A stretch of 62,251 nucleotides of DNA. Origin: Anaerolineaceae bacterium (GTDB lineage Bacteria > Chloroflexota > Anaerolineae > Anaerolineales > Anaerolineaceae). Positions 34,088-41,501 of the stretch are shown here, piece by piece. The position numbers and the translations under genes are program-made. Positions within the stretch are counted from its first letter, which is position 1; each line of letters starts with the position of its first letter. A model generated the notes under the pieces. The model searched no databases. It was not told the origin of the DNA and was given only the letters and a program-made list of their open reading frames with translations. The DNA lies in the NCBI GenBank assembly GCA_003524305.1, contig DQHW01000002.1, forward strand, positions 827 through 63,077. Direction: 5' to 3'.

Positions 34088-35497
34088 ATGGCAACACAAA
34101 GAAATATGCAAGCCAGCATGTTTAAACTGGCTAAGGATCACACGATTTTTGAACAAGTCAAAGATTATGCTCTTGATTATCTGGGCGGCGTTTTCGAGCG
34201 AGAAGTTTACCCCAATGAGCAAGCGCTGGAAAATTTGAAACATTTCGATGAGCCCATGCCGCTTGAGGCGAATGATCCAGTAAAAATGTTAAAGCTGCTG
34301 CATGACTACGGATCCCCGGCAACGGTGGCGACCACAGGCGGCAGGTACTTTGGCCTGGTAGTGGGTGGTTCTTTTGCGCCCGTGATGGCTGTAAAATGGC
34401 TGGCGGATGTGTGGGACCAACTGGCCCCATTGTATGTTACCTCGCCGATCATGGGCAAACTGGAATCCGTGTGCGAACAGTGGATGAACGAACTTCTCGG
34501 CTTGCCCAAGAATTGCGCCATGGGGCTGGTCAGCGGAACTTCCATGGCGACGATGGCAGGTTTTGCCGCCGCACGCTACGAATTGCTGCGCCGCGTCGGT
34601 TGGGATGTCAACACCAACGGCCTCTTTGGTGCGCCACCCATCCGCGTTGTGGTGGGGGCTGAAGCGCACAGTTCTGTGTTCAAAGCACTGGCGATATTAG
34701 GTCTGGGTAAAGACCGGGTGGAACTTGTGCCCGTGGATGAACAAGGGCGCATGCGCGCTGACTTGGTTCCGCCGCTGGATGGCAACACATTGTTGATCTT
34801 GCAAGCGGGTAACGTGAACTCAGGCTCGTTTGACCCGATTGACGAATTGTGCGAACTGGCGAACAAAGCCAATGCCTGGGTGCATGTGGATGGAGCTTTT
34901 GGTTTATGGGCTGCTGCTTCAGAGAATAAACGCCATCTAACCAATGGTATGGAAAAGGCTGATTCGTGGTCAGTGGATGGGCACAAGACCCTCAACACGC
35001 CCTACGACTGCGGTATTGTGATCTGCAGAGACCGCAACGCCATGATCACGGCCATGCAGGCTAGCGGAGATTACATCCTCTACAGCGACCAGCGCGACGG
35101 GATGTTGTATTCGCCAGACATGTCCCGCCGGGGACGGGCGGTGGAGTTGTGGGCAACACTCAAGCTATTGGGCAAGCGTGGGGTTCAAGAGCTGGTGGAT
35201 GGGTTGTGCGAGCGGGCAAGCCAATTTGCCGAAGAGATCAAGGCTGAGGGATTTATTATCTTGAATGATGTGGTGTTTAATCAGGTGTTGGTGACCTGCG
35301 ACTCTCCTGAAGAGACGGCGACCACTTTGCGTAATTTACAGCGCTCCGGAGAGTGCTGGTGCGGCAGCGGCAAGTGGCATAACACGCCGGTCATCCGTGT
35401 GAGCGTGTGTTCGTGGGCGACCACAGCAGAAGATATTAGCCGGACGGTGAGAGCTTTTGTGAAGGCGAGAAAAGCTTTTAGTAAGGGCAATTCATGA
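34088..35497 (+). CDS. PLP-dependent group II amino acid decarboxylase
   Basis: A 469-residue enzyme of the aromatic amino acid/glutamate decarboxylase family. GLVSGTSMATMAGFAAARYEL marks the cofactor region, AEAHSSVFKAL the stacking His, VHVDGAFGLWA the Asp that pairs with the pyridine nitrogen, and SWSVDGHKTLNTPYDCG the Schiff-base Lys. It lacks the usual C-terminal dimer loop residues that define a substrate, so the amino acid is unknown. GGGAG lies nine bases before the ATG. It is convergent with the PEP-binding gene. Confidence 0.88.
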   Translation: MATQRNMQASMFKLAKDHTIFEQVKDYALDYLGGVFEREVYPNEQALENLKHFDEPMPLEANDPVKMLKLLHDYGSPATVATTGGRYFGLVVGGSFAPVMAVKWLADVWDQLAPLYVTSPIMGKLESVCEQWMNELLGLPKNCAMGLVSGTSMATMAGFAAARYELLRRVGWDVNTNGLFGAPPIRVVVGAEAHSSVFKALAILGLGKDRVELVPVDEQGRMRADLVPPLDGNTLLILQAGNVNSGSFDPIDELCELANKANAWVHVDGAFGLWAAASENKRHLTNGMEKADSWSVDGHKTLNTPYDCGIVICRDRNAMITAMQASGDYILYSDQRDGMLYSPDMSRRGRAVELWATLKLLGKRGVQELVDGLCERASQFAEEIKAEGFIILNDVVFNQVLVTCDSPEETATTLRNLQRSGECWCGSGKWHNTPVIRVSVCSWATTAEDISRTVRAFVKARKAFSKGNS

Positions 35498-35508
35498 ATT
35501 GCCCTTAC
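35481..35508. terminator. 28-bp perfect palindrome between convergent genes
   Basis: GTAAGGGCAATTCA (35481-35494) is followed at once by its complement to 35508. It includes the last codons of the decarboxylase and ends three bases before the stop of the opposing PEP-binding gene. It has no T tract but sits where both transcripts must end. Confidence 0.65.
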
Positions 35509-35510
35509 GA

Positions 35511-37238
35511 CTATGCGCGGTGAATGGTCCCGCGGCCGTGGCGCCCGTCAACCTTGACATGCAGAGGTTCAGACAATCTGACGTGGCGACTGAAGTGCAT
35601 GGCGTTTGCCACGGGCTGTTGCAGTAGCCAACCCCAATCTACACGGTGGGGGCTGGTGAAGGGCATGGAAAAGTGTTTGACGCCCAGGTTAATAATGTTG
35701 TGGAAGTAGTGCGACCCCTGACTTAATTCCACTTTGACGTTTTGCTGGGTCGCTTCGATGATCACACTGGCGCCGCAAATCTGCCCCCAGGTGACCGGGA
35801 TACCCAACCAGGAGTCTTCAGTGCCCAGACGGCCAAAAACGATCAGAAGGTATTTGCGGTTTTCTTCCAGCAGCCTGCGGTTGTGTGCTTCCAGTTCCTC
35901 AGCCATCGGACGGGTGTTCTTCAGATCAAATAAGTCCGGAATAACGTAAACGATATCTGTGATCTCGTCATCCACACCGTTGCCCAGAACCACTTCTGAA
36001 GACGCCAGCGCTTTGGGGTTTTGCATTTCACCCGGCGAGAGTTCAAGATTGCCTTCGGGCACCACCATGGGGCGCACCTGCAGAAAACCAAAACGGGGCG
36101 GATCAAAGGTCATAGCAAATTCAACTTCCACTGGGCAGCCTAGTTTGGCTTCGCAGCTTGCCAGCATGCGTTTGATCAGTGAATTGACCGGCATATCCTT
36201 TTTGACCAGCAGAGGCGAAAACGTGAGCGCGCGTGTGCCTTTGGCGGCAGTGCCTGCGTCGAGGCATTTGGTTTCTGGGTCGTAAGTCGAAGCAAGATGG
36301 TCGAGCGTTCCATCTATTTCTGCGGTCTTCAGGTTTTCGACTTGCAGAAACTCGGTCTCTTTGATTGGGTTGAACTCGGGCGGTTCACCCATGTTGATCA
36401 TCCAAAAATCGGTCTGGGTTTCTTTAAGCAACTCTTCGGTGGAATCGTAAGGCGGGGGCATTTCAGGGTAGGCCGGGGAGTAGATCCAGCAGCGGCCGCC
36501 ATCAACGATGGTTTTGCCAAGCCCCAGCGCCAGGTTGACCACACCGTCTTCAGGTTTGGCAGGCTTGAGCGGATAGAAGTTATAAGAACGGGCAACACCT
36601 GAAAGCTCAGGGTAAAAGCGATTCTGATGCCTGCAGCCGATGACTTCCTGCAATATGACGGCCATTTTTTCCTGACAGATATCCAACCCCGTCGCCTGGC
36701 AATAATCCCGTGCTATTTTGAAGAAAGTTGAGGCCCAAACGAACTTAACTGCTTCAAGCATTTTAGCAAAACGTGTATTGGGGTCGGGCTGATTATTCGG
36801 GATCATCTTGGTAAGGTAAACACCGGCAAAGGGTCGCTGGGTCTGGTCTTCAAGCAAGCCTGAGGAACGGACGGCCAGTGGGGTCGTCCAGGCGTCTGAA
36901 TGGGCGCGCAGTTCGCCAAGCACTTCGAAAGGCATGTCGGCGCGTTGAAAGGCATTGGCAATGCGTGTATCTGATAACCCGGAATGCGCAATATCTTCAA
37001 GGTTGTTACGTTGAATAAAGGCTTCAAAGATGCTGGTGCCCAACACCGTCAGCCTGGGAATATCCAGTTTTATCTCCGGGAAGGAAGATTGATCAAGTTC
37101 GGTCAGCGTTTGATGAACGGAGAGTAAACCCTGTGCTTTACCGCCCAGTTCTTCACGACCGTCACCGGCTGCCATCCGCTCCAACTCGGATGTACGGCGC
37201 ATGGATAATAATTGAAAATGGTCGGCAATCTTAATCAT
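35511..37238 (-). CDS. PEP/pyruvate-binding domain protein without phosphohistidine domain
   Basis: A 575-residue protein related to the N-terminal ATP-grasp part of PEP synthase. ELGGKAQGLLSV opens the fold, then PLAVRSSGLLEDQTQRPFAGVY (the Arg-Ser-Ser and Glu-Asp of the nucleotide site), ILQEVIGCRH, LALGLGKTIVDGGRCW and VEVEFAMTFDPPRFGFLQVRPM. The swivelling phosphohistidine domain and the C-terminal PEP barrel of PpsA (about 800 residues) are absent, so full PEP synthesis is not possible. The last 170 residues are unassigned. It is the third gene of an operon with a response regulator and a GDH homologue; 16 bases separate it from the latter. Confidence 0.82.
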   Translation of the reverse strand: MIKIADHFQLLSMRRTSELERMAAGDGREELGGKAQGLLSVHQTLTELDQSSFPEIKLDIPRLTVLGTSIFEAFIQRNNLEDIAHSGLSDTRIANAFQRADMPFEVLGELRAHSDAWTTPLAVRSSGLLEDQTQRPFAGVYLTKMIPNNQPDPNTRFAKMLEAVKFVWASTFFKIARDYCQATGLDICQEKMAVILQEVIGCRHQNRFYPELSGVARSYNFYPLKPAKPEDGVVNLALGLGKTIVDGGRCWIYSPAYPEMPPPYDSTEELLKETQTDFWMINMGEPPEFNPIKETEFLQVENLKTAEIDGTLDHLASTYDPETKCLDAGTAAKGTRALTFSPLLVKKDMPVNSLIKRMLASCEAKLGCPVEVEFAMTFDPPRFGFLQVRPMVVPEGNLELSPGEMQNPKALASSEVVLGNGVDDEITDIVYVIPDLFDLKNTRPMAEELEAHNRRLLEENRKYLLIVFGRLGTEDSWLGIPVTWGQICGASVIIEATQQNVKVELSQGSHYFHNIINLGVKHFSMPFTSPHRVDWGWLLQQPVANAMHFSRHVRLSEPLHVKVDGRHGRGTIHRA

Positions 37239-37254
37239 AGGTGAGAGACTGACG

Positions 37255-38544
37255 CTAGATCAGACCGCGATCGAGGCAGGCACGCGCCACCCGATCCACG
37301 GCGAGCATGTAGACCGCATCTCTGGTGGTGGTACTGTTCTTTTTGGCAAAGGTCGAGACGTCAATATAAGCCGAGGTCATGAGCGAATCGAGTTTGCTCA
37401 AGACTTCATCTTTGCTCCAAAAATAGTTCATGTTGCTCTGCACCTGTTCGAAGTAGCTGCAAACGACGCCGCCAGAATTGGCGAGGATATCGGGGATGAT
37501 AAGAATGCCGCGTTTGGTCAGTTCGGGGTCCACTATTGGATTGGTGGGGCCGTTGGCGGCCTCAGCTATGATCTTTACTTTAGAATTGATCAGGTTGACG
37601 TTATCGCTGCGGATCTGGTTTTCGAGTGCCGCAGGGACGAGAATATCAACATCCTGCTGAATCCAGGCGTCGCCAGGCAGGCATTCGATGCCGAGTGAGA
37701 GGGCTTTGAGTTTGTCAATCTCGCCAAATCGATCTGTGATTGAAACGAGTTGGTCAAAATCGATACCTTCCTTCTTGCAGAAGGTGTAGGTGGTGCGGTC
37801 GGTTTGATTCCAACAGGCCACGCACCTGATGGTGCCGCCCATCTGGTGATAAAGTTGGGCTGCATGCATACCCACCAGACCGAAACCTTGAAAGCTGGCG
37901 CTGGTCTTTTCTACCGCAATGCCCATGTCTTTGAGGGCTTCACGCACGGCGATCATAACGCCGTAACCAGGAGCTTCTTTGCGCCCTTGAGAACCGGCGT
38001 GATGGAGAGGTTTGCCAGTGACAAAACCAGGGCTTTTGTGGCCTACAATGGTTTCATATTCGTCCAGCATCCACAACATGTGTTGGGGGCCGGTCATGAT
38101 GTCAGGGCCGAGAACATCCCAATCGGGACCGGAGTGATGCGCAACCTTGCGCACAAATCCGCGGCAGATGCGTTCCATCTCGTTGGGGCTGAGACTGTGG
38201 GGATCACAAGCCACGCCGCTGGCGCTGCCGCCCAGGGGCAGGTTGACGATGGCGGTTTCCCAGGTCATCCACATGCCCAGGGCGCGGATGGTGTCGAGGG
38301 TTTGGGCAGGGTGAAAACGCACACCGCCTTTGCCCGGTCCGCGGCTGTCATTGAATTGAACGTGAAAACCGCGCAAGACTTTAGACTCTCCATTATCCAG
38401 TTTGATGGGCAGGCTGAACTGGGTTTCGCGCATGGGCAGACGCAGGAACTCACGCACGGGCTGCTCAAGATCAAGCAGGTCTGCGCAGCGGTCAAACTGC
38501 TTTTGTGCCATTTCAAAAAGATTAAAGGAGCCGTCGCTTTCCAT
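37255..38544 (-). CDS. glutamate dehydrogenase homologue lacking active-site lysines
   Basis: A 429-residue member of the Glu/Leu/Phe/Val dehydrogenase family with normal length and both domains. The Rossmann loop FQGFGLVGMHAA is intact. In the active site Lys72 is kept (GPGKGGVRFHP), and Asp148 (GPDIMT) is kept. The second Lys is Glu96 (MTWETAIVNLP instead of MSLKCGIIDLP in the Bacillus enzyme). The catalytic Lys of GGxKGG is Ala108 (GGSASG). True enzymes need these lysines, so this is probably a non-catalytic or altered protein that still binds NAD and an amino acid. It lies two bases after the response regulator gene. Confidence 0.88.
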   Translation of the reverse strand: MESDGSFNLFEMAQKQFDRCADLLDLEQPVREFLRLPMRETQFSLPIKLDNGESKVLRGFHVQFNDSRGPGKGGVRFHPAQTLDTIRALGMWMTWETAIVNLPLGGSASGVACDPHSLSPNEMERICRGFVRKVAHHSGPDWDVLGPDIMTGPQHMLWMLDEYETIVGHKSPGFVTGKPLHHAGSQGRKEAPGYGVMIAVREALKDMGIAVEKTSASFQGFGLVGMHAAQLYHQMGGTIRCVACWNQTDRTTYTFCKKEGIDFDQLVSITDRFGEIDKLKALSLGIECLPGDAWIQQDVDILVPAALENQIRSDNVNLINSKVKIIAEAANGPTNPIVDPELTKRGILIIPDILANSGGVVCSYFEQVQSNMNYFWSKDEVLSKLDSLMTSAYIDVSTFAKKNSTTTRDAVYMLAVDRVARACLDRGLI

Positions 38545-38546
38545 TT

Positions 38547-39260
38547 CTATTTACCTTTGGGTTTGGTTGGAGGGGTTGAAACCAGCTTGTAGCCAATGCC
38601 CGAAAGGCTGACGATCAAAGCGGGTTGGGAGGGTGTTTTTTCAAGTTTCTTGCGCAAAATGTGAACGTATGAGCGCAGATAATCGAGTTCGTGACGGTAT
38701 TCAGGCCCCCACACTTCACGCAGCAGTTGTTCGTGCAGCATGACCTGGTCTGGATGTTTGGCTAGTTCCAGCAGTAGGTTATATTCGGTTTCTGTGAGGT
38801 AAACAGGTACTTCATCAACACTGACCTGGCGTGAAACCTGGTTGATGGTGAGTGATCCGCACTGGATGATCTCAGGTGCAGCTGGGGCGTTCTTGCTGCG
38901 TCGAAGGATTGATTTCACACGTGCCACGAGGATGCGTGAATCAAAGGGTTTGGCAATGTAGTCATCCGCCCCATTTTCAAGTGCACGCAGTTCATCGTCT
39001 GTTGTTGGTCTTTCAGACAGCATGATTAAAGGAATGTTGGATAATTCTCGAATATCGTGGAGCAGTCCAAAACCGTCCAGGGTGCCATCCAACCTGGTTT
39101 CGGTGATGACCAAAACGGGTATCTCCTCGGTCACCAACTGTACAGCCCGTTCGGGCTTGTTGGCGCTGATGACTTCAAACCCGGCAGAAGATAAAACCTG
39201 GCGTAAAAGTGATGTGGATCTTGAATCAATATCCACGATGAGAATTTTTTCTGGTGACAT
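38547..39260 (-). CDS. OmpR-type regulator with Glu at the phospho-acceptor site
   Basis: A 237-residue protein: receiver domain 1-118 and winged helix 128-230 (LTETEYNLLLELAKHPDQV, REVWGPEYRHELDYLRSYVHILRKKL, GIGYKL). In the receiver the acidic pocket is reduced (LIVDIDS instead of LVVDDE). The phosphorylated Asp is replaced by Glu54 (VLVITETRLDG where PhoB has LILLDWMLPG). Ser82 and Lys104 are kept. Glu often mimics phospho-Asp, so constitutive or ligand-driven activity is likely. No kinase gene is adjacent. It leads a three-gene operon with the GDH homologue and the PEP-binding protein. Confidence 0.88.
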   Translation of the reverse strand: MSPEKILIVDIDSRSTSLLRQVLSSAGFEVISANKPERAVQLVTEEIPVLVITETRLDGTLDGFGLLHDIRELSNIPLIMLSERPTTDDELRALENGADDYIAKPFDSRILVARVKSILRRSKNAPAAPEIIQCGSLTINQVSRQVSVDEVPVYLTETEYNLLLELAKHPDQVMLHEQLLREVWGPEYRHELDYLRSYVHILRKKLEKTPSQPALIVSLSGIGYKLVSTPPTKPKGK

Positions 39261-39378
39261 AAAAGAAGGCCGCTCCTCTGAAATAATATCAATGTTTAAT
39301 TATCGCACAATCCGTGATGATTAATGGGTGATCTTTTTCGTAATTGCAAAATCGTAGGGTAATCGTTGATTAAAATTA

Positions 39379-39407
39379 TTGACAAATGGGTAAGGAAGTT
39401 ATACTAT
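39379..39407 (+). promoter_or_regulatory. promoter reading toward the SWIM gene
   Basis: TTGACA (39379-39384), a 17-base spacer and TACTAT (39402-39407). It is divergent from the regulator operon and drives the short reading frame and terminator that precede the SWIM-domain gene. Confidence 0.6.
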
Positions 39408-39434
39408 ATACCCAATATAGGAGATGCATTTACT

Positions 39435-39476
39435 ATGCGAGTTACAGAAGCACTGATAATTGAGGTAAGTAATTAA
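39435..39476 (+). CDS. possible 13-codon leader peptide
   Basis: An ATG at 39435 reads MRVTEALIIEVSN and stops at 39474-39476, directly against a strong terminator hairpin. AGGAG lies 11 bases upstream. The arrangement of promoter, short frame and terminator before a gene is that of a transcription attenuator, but the peptide has no run of a single amino acid. Confidence 0.3.
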   Translation: MRVTEALIIEVSN

Positions 39477-39508
39477 GGCACGCGGTATTTCCGCGTGCCT
39501 TTTGTTTT
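39477..39508 (+). terminator. strong terminator upstream of the SWIM gene
   Basis: GGCACGCGG (39477-39485) and CCGCGTGCC (39491-39499) form a nine-base-pair GC-rich stem with a five-base loop, followed by TTTTGTTTT. It lies between the promoter at 39379 and the SWIM gene at 39546, so it must be read through or regulated. Confidence 0.9.
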
Positions 39509-39545
39509 AACATCTTCCTTAACAAACAAAGGAGAACTACATCAC

Positions 39546-39797
39546 ATGGATTACAGCATGATCGGCAAAATTGAAAAAGCAAAACGTTATGCGCAAGAAA
39601 GAGATCGTTTTGAATTTCATACGTTCTCTGTGACCGTGAAGGGTGATAATAATTCACACCAGGTAAGCTACACAGATGGAAAATGGGTATGCGACTGCGA
39701 ATTCTTCATCACGCATAGCCGCTGTGTACATACCATGTCGCTTGAATCCATTTTAAGCGGGATGACCCAACCCATTGATGTGGCTGTAGCCAATTAA
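39546..39797 (+). CDS. small SWIM zinc-finger protein
   Basis: An 83-residue protein with AAAGGAG ten bases before the ATG at 39546. The SWIM motif is clear near residues 55-70: VCDCEFFITHSRCVHT (C-x-C-x8-C-x-H). SWIM domains bind zinc and often DNA or protein partners; free-standing small ones are of unknown function. The start MDYSMIGKIEKAKRYAQERDRF is a short helix. It ends with its own terminator. Confidence 0.85.
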   Translation: MDYSMIGKIEKAKRYAQERDRFEFHTFSVTVKGDNNSHQVSYTDGKWVCDCEFFITHSRCVHTMSLESILSGMTQPIDVAVAN

Positions 39798-39816
39798 TTT
39801 TTTGAAGGCAAAGATT

Positions 39817-39846
39817 AAGCCCTGAATGCAAAATGCTTCAGGGCTT
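39817..39846 (+). terminator. rho-independent terminator after the SWIM gene
   Basis: AAGCCCTGAA (39817-39826) pairs with TTCAGGGCTT (39837-39846) around a ten-base loop, followed by TATT. Confidence 0.8.
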
Positions 39847-39878
39847 TATTGATTAAAATGCATTTTTAAAACCATTTA

Positions 39879-39906
39879 CCACGAAATACACGGAAAACAC
39901 GAAAAA
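39879..39906. repeat. widespread-type intergenic sequence (ACACGAAA units)
   Basis: CCACGAAATACACGGAAAACACG is three near-copies of an ACACGAAA-type unit, a pattern that recurs between genes in many phyla. It lies between the SWIM terminator and a small membrane protein gene. Confidence 0.4.
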
Positions 39907-39963
39907 AAACAAAAATCCTAAAAACGAAAAACCTTTACATCAGGAAATTGTTTGGAGAAGAAG

Positions 39964-40146
39964 TTATTCCTTATCAGGCTCGCGATTCTTTTTATGCCAT
40001 ACGAATATGAGAATGGCAGCGAGAATTGCCCAAAGTATATATTCATGAATTTGCCAATTAGCGTACCCGCGAATGGCTGGAAGAATTGCGAAAAGTACAA
40101 CAATGAACAGGTCGCCGGCTACTAATTTCACCTTTTTTTGATTCAT
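39964..40146 (-). CDS. small membrane protein, two helices (putative)
   Basis: A 60-residue frame starting MNQKKVKLVAGDLFIVVLF with two hydrophobic segments (about 10-25 and 36-50) and a charged tail HKKNREPDKE. The coding pattern is reasonable, but only a weak GGGGA lies upstream. No family is recognised. Confidence 0.4.
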   Translation of the reverse strand: MNQKKVKLVAGDLFIVVLFAILPAIRGYANWQIHEYILWAILAAILIFVWHKKNREPDKE

Positions 40147-40269
40147 AATTAATCCCCATTTTTACTTAACTTGCTTATTACTTTACTTCAAAAATTATAA
40201 GATTTCAATCAGCGGAAATATATCTACTACTAATTAGACAAGAAGCCCAGTCGTAACCAGGAATCTTGT

Positions 40270-40473
40270 CTAATTTCTCTTCTTAAATCGTGTATAAGTC
40301 AGCGCACCTATGAAGCCGGTGAACATGCCTGACACCGAGAGTGAGTAGGTGAGAAAACATAACCAAAAAGAGGCAGGAATCAGTTTGAGCACCATCAGCA
40401 AGGGAAACAAGATACCTAATAACATTAGAGCTGAGCCGATCAGGATCATATGCAGAGGTGTAAGTTTTTTCAT
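40270..40473 (-). CDS. small membrane protein at the end of the ABC operon
   Basis: A 67-residue protein with two hydrophobic segments. The ATG at 40471-40473 overlaps the stop of the upstream ABC ATPase gene (ATGA), so it is translated with it. It starts MKKLTPLHMILIGSALMLLG, followed by LIPASFWLCFLTYSLSVSGM, and ends TRFKKRN. The coupling argues that the frame is real and linked to the transporter. No family is recognised. Confidence 0.6.
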   Translation of the reverse strand: MKKLTPLHMILIGSALMLLGILFPLLMVLKLIPASFWLCFLTYSLSVSGMFTGFIGALTYTRFKKRN

Positions 40474-41501
40474 TTGAACAACCAGCATTTCACCAGGTGA
40501 CCGGTCAGAGGTTCAAATTCGGGTGGTTCCTCTACGTCGCATAAGCCGTTGATCATTTTGGCGCAGCGCGGATTGAAGCGGCAGCCCTTGGGCGGGTTCA
40601 CCAGACTGGGAGGTTCGCCGGGGGGCACTTCTTTGAAGGTGGCGGCATTATCCGCATCGGGCACGGAAGTGCCGTTCAACAAAGCCAACGTATAGGGGTG
40701 GCAGGCATGATTGATCAGGCGATCCACCGGGGCTTTTTCAACAATCTGACCTGCATACATTACGAATATACGTTCAGCGAAATAGCTTACGGTCGAAAGG
40801 TCGTGAGTGATGTAAATGACCGAGAGGTTGTGCTTTTGCTGCAGGTTTCTGAGCAGTTTGAGTATTTCAACCCGTACTGAGGCATCCAGCATCGAGACGG
40901 GTTCATCGGCCACCAAGAGTTTGGGTTCCATGATCATGGCGCGGGCGATGACCACGCGCTGCTGCTGACCGCCAGAAAGCATGTGGGGATATTTTTCGAG
41001 AAAATCGTTGACCGGATGAAGTTTAACTTCTTCCATGACTTTTTGAATACGTTCACTGCGTTCAGCTTTGTTTTTGACTCCGCCGATGATCAGCGGTTCT
41101 TCAAGGATGCGTTTTACGGTCATAAACGAAGCCAGCGCGCCGTAAGGGTCTTGCTGCACATAGCCGACATGTCCATGGTACCAGCGTAGCCTGGAATCGG
41201 CCATTTTGGCCAGGTCCTGGTCGATGAACGAGATACTGCCAGCGGTGGGCTTGTAGAGGGCCAGGATCGTCTTCATCAAGCTGGATTTACCGCAGCCGCT
41301 TTCGCCGACAATCGCAATTGCTTCACCTTTGGATAGATCGAAGCTTACATCATCCACAGCGCGGACGTGACCCGCACGGCCAAATCCGAAGCGGCGCAGT
41401 TCAAACCATACCCGCAAATCCCTGATGGATAAGAGCGGTCCACCTGATGAAAAATCTTCCTCTTCGTTGATGAGAGATAACGGAAGGTTGTTGGTGTTCA
41501 T
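40470..41501 (-). CDS. peptide-type ABC transporter ATPase, DppF/OppF-like
   Basis: A 343-residue ATPase. The start at 41501 has AGGAGA five bases upstream and overlaps the previous stop (ATGA). Walker A is GESGCGKSS, the signature LSGGQQQRVV, Walker B LLVADEPVSMLDAS, and the switch His is in YITHDLS. The C-terminal oligo_HPY region carries four cysteines (GCRFNPRCAKMINGLC, VKCW) that can hold an iron-sulfur cluster in related transporters. It pairs with the DppD-like ATPase upstream to power the importer. Confidence 0.92.
   Translation of the reverse strand: MNTNNLPLSLINEEEDFSSGGPLLSIRDLRVWFELRRFGFGRAGHVRAVDDVSFDLSKGEAIAIVGESGCGKSSLMKTILALYKPTAGSISFIDQDLAKMADSRLRWYHGHVGYVQQDPYGALASFMTVKRILEEPLIIGGVKNKAERSERIQKVMEEVKLHPVNDFLEKYPHMLSGGQQQRVVIARAMIMEPKLLVADEPVSMLDASVRVEILKLLRNLQQKHNLSVIYITHDLSTVSYFAERIFVMYAGQIVEKAPVDRLINHACHPYTLALLNGTSVPDADNAATFKEVPPGEPPSLVNPPKGCRFNPRCAKMINGLCDVEEPPEFEPLTGHLVKCWLFK

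Noticed and set aside
37750..38592. 280-residue plus-strand frame opposite the GDH homologue
   Set aside because: It is the antisense shadow of a well-conserved gene; no domain is seen.
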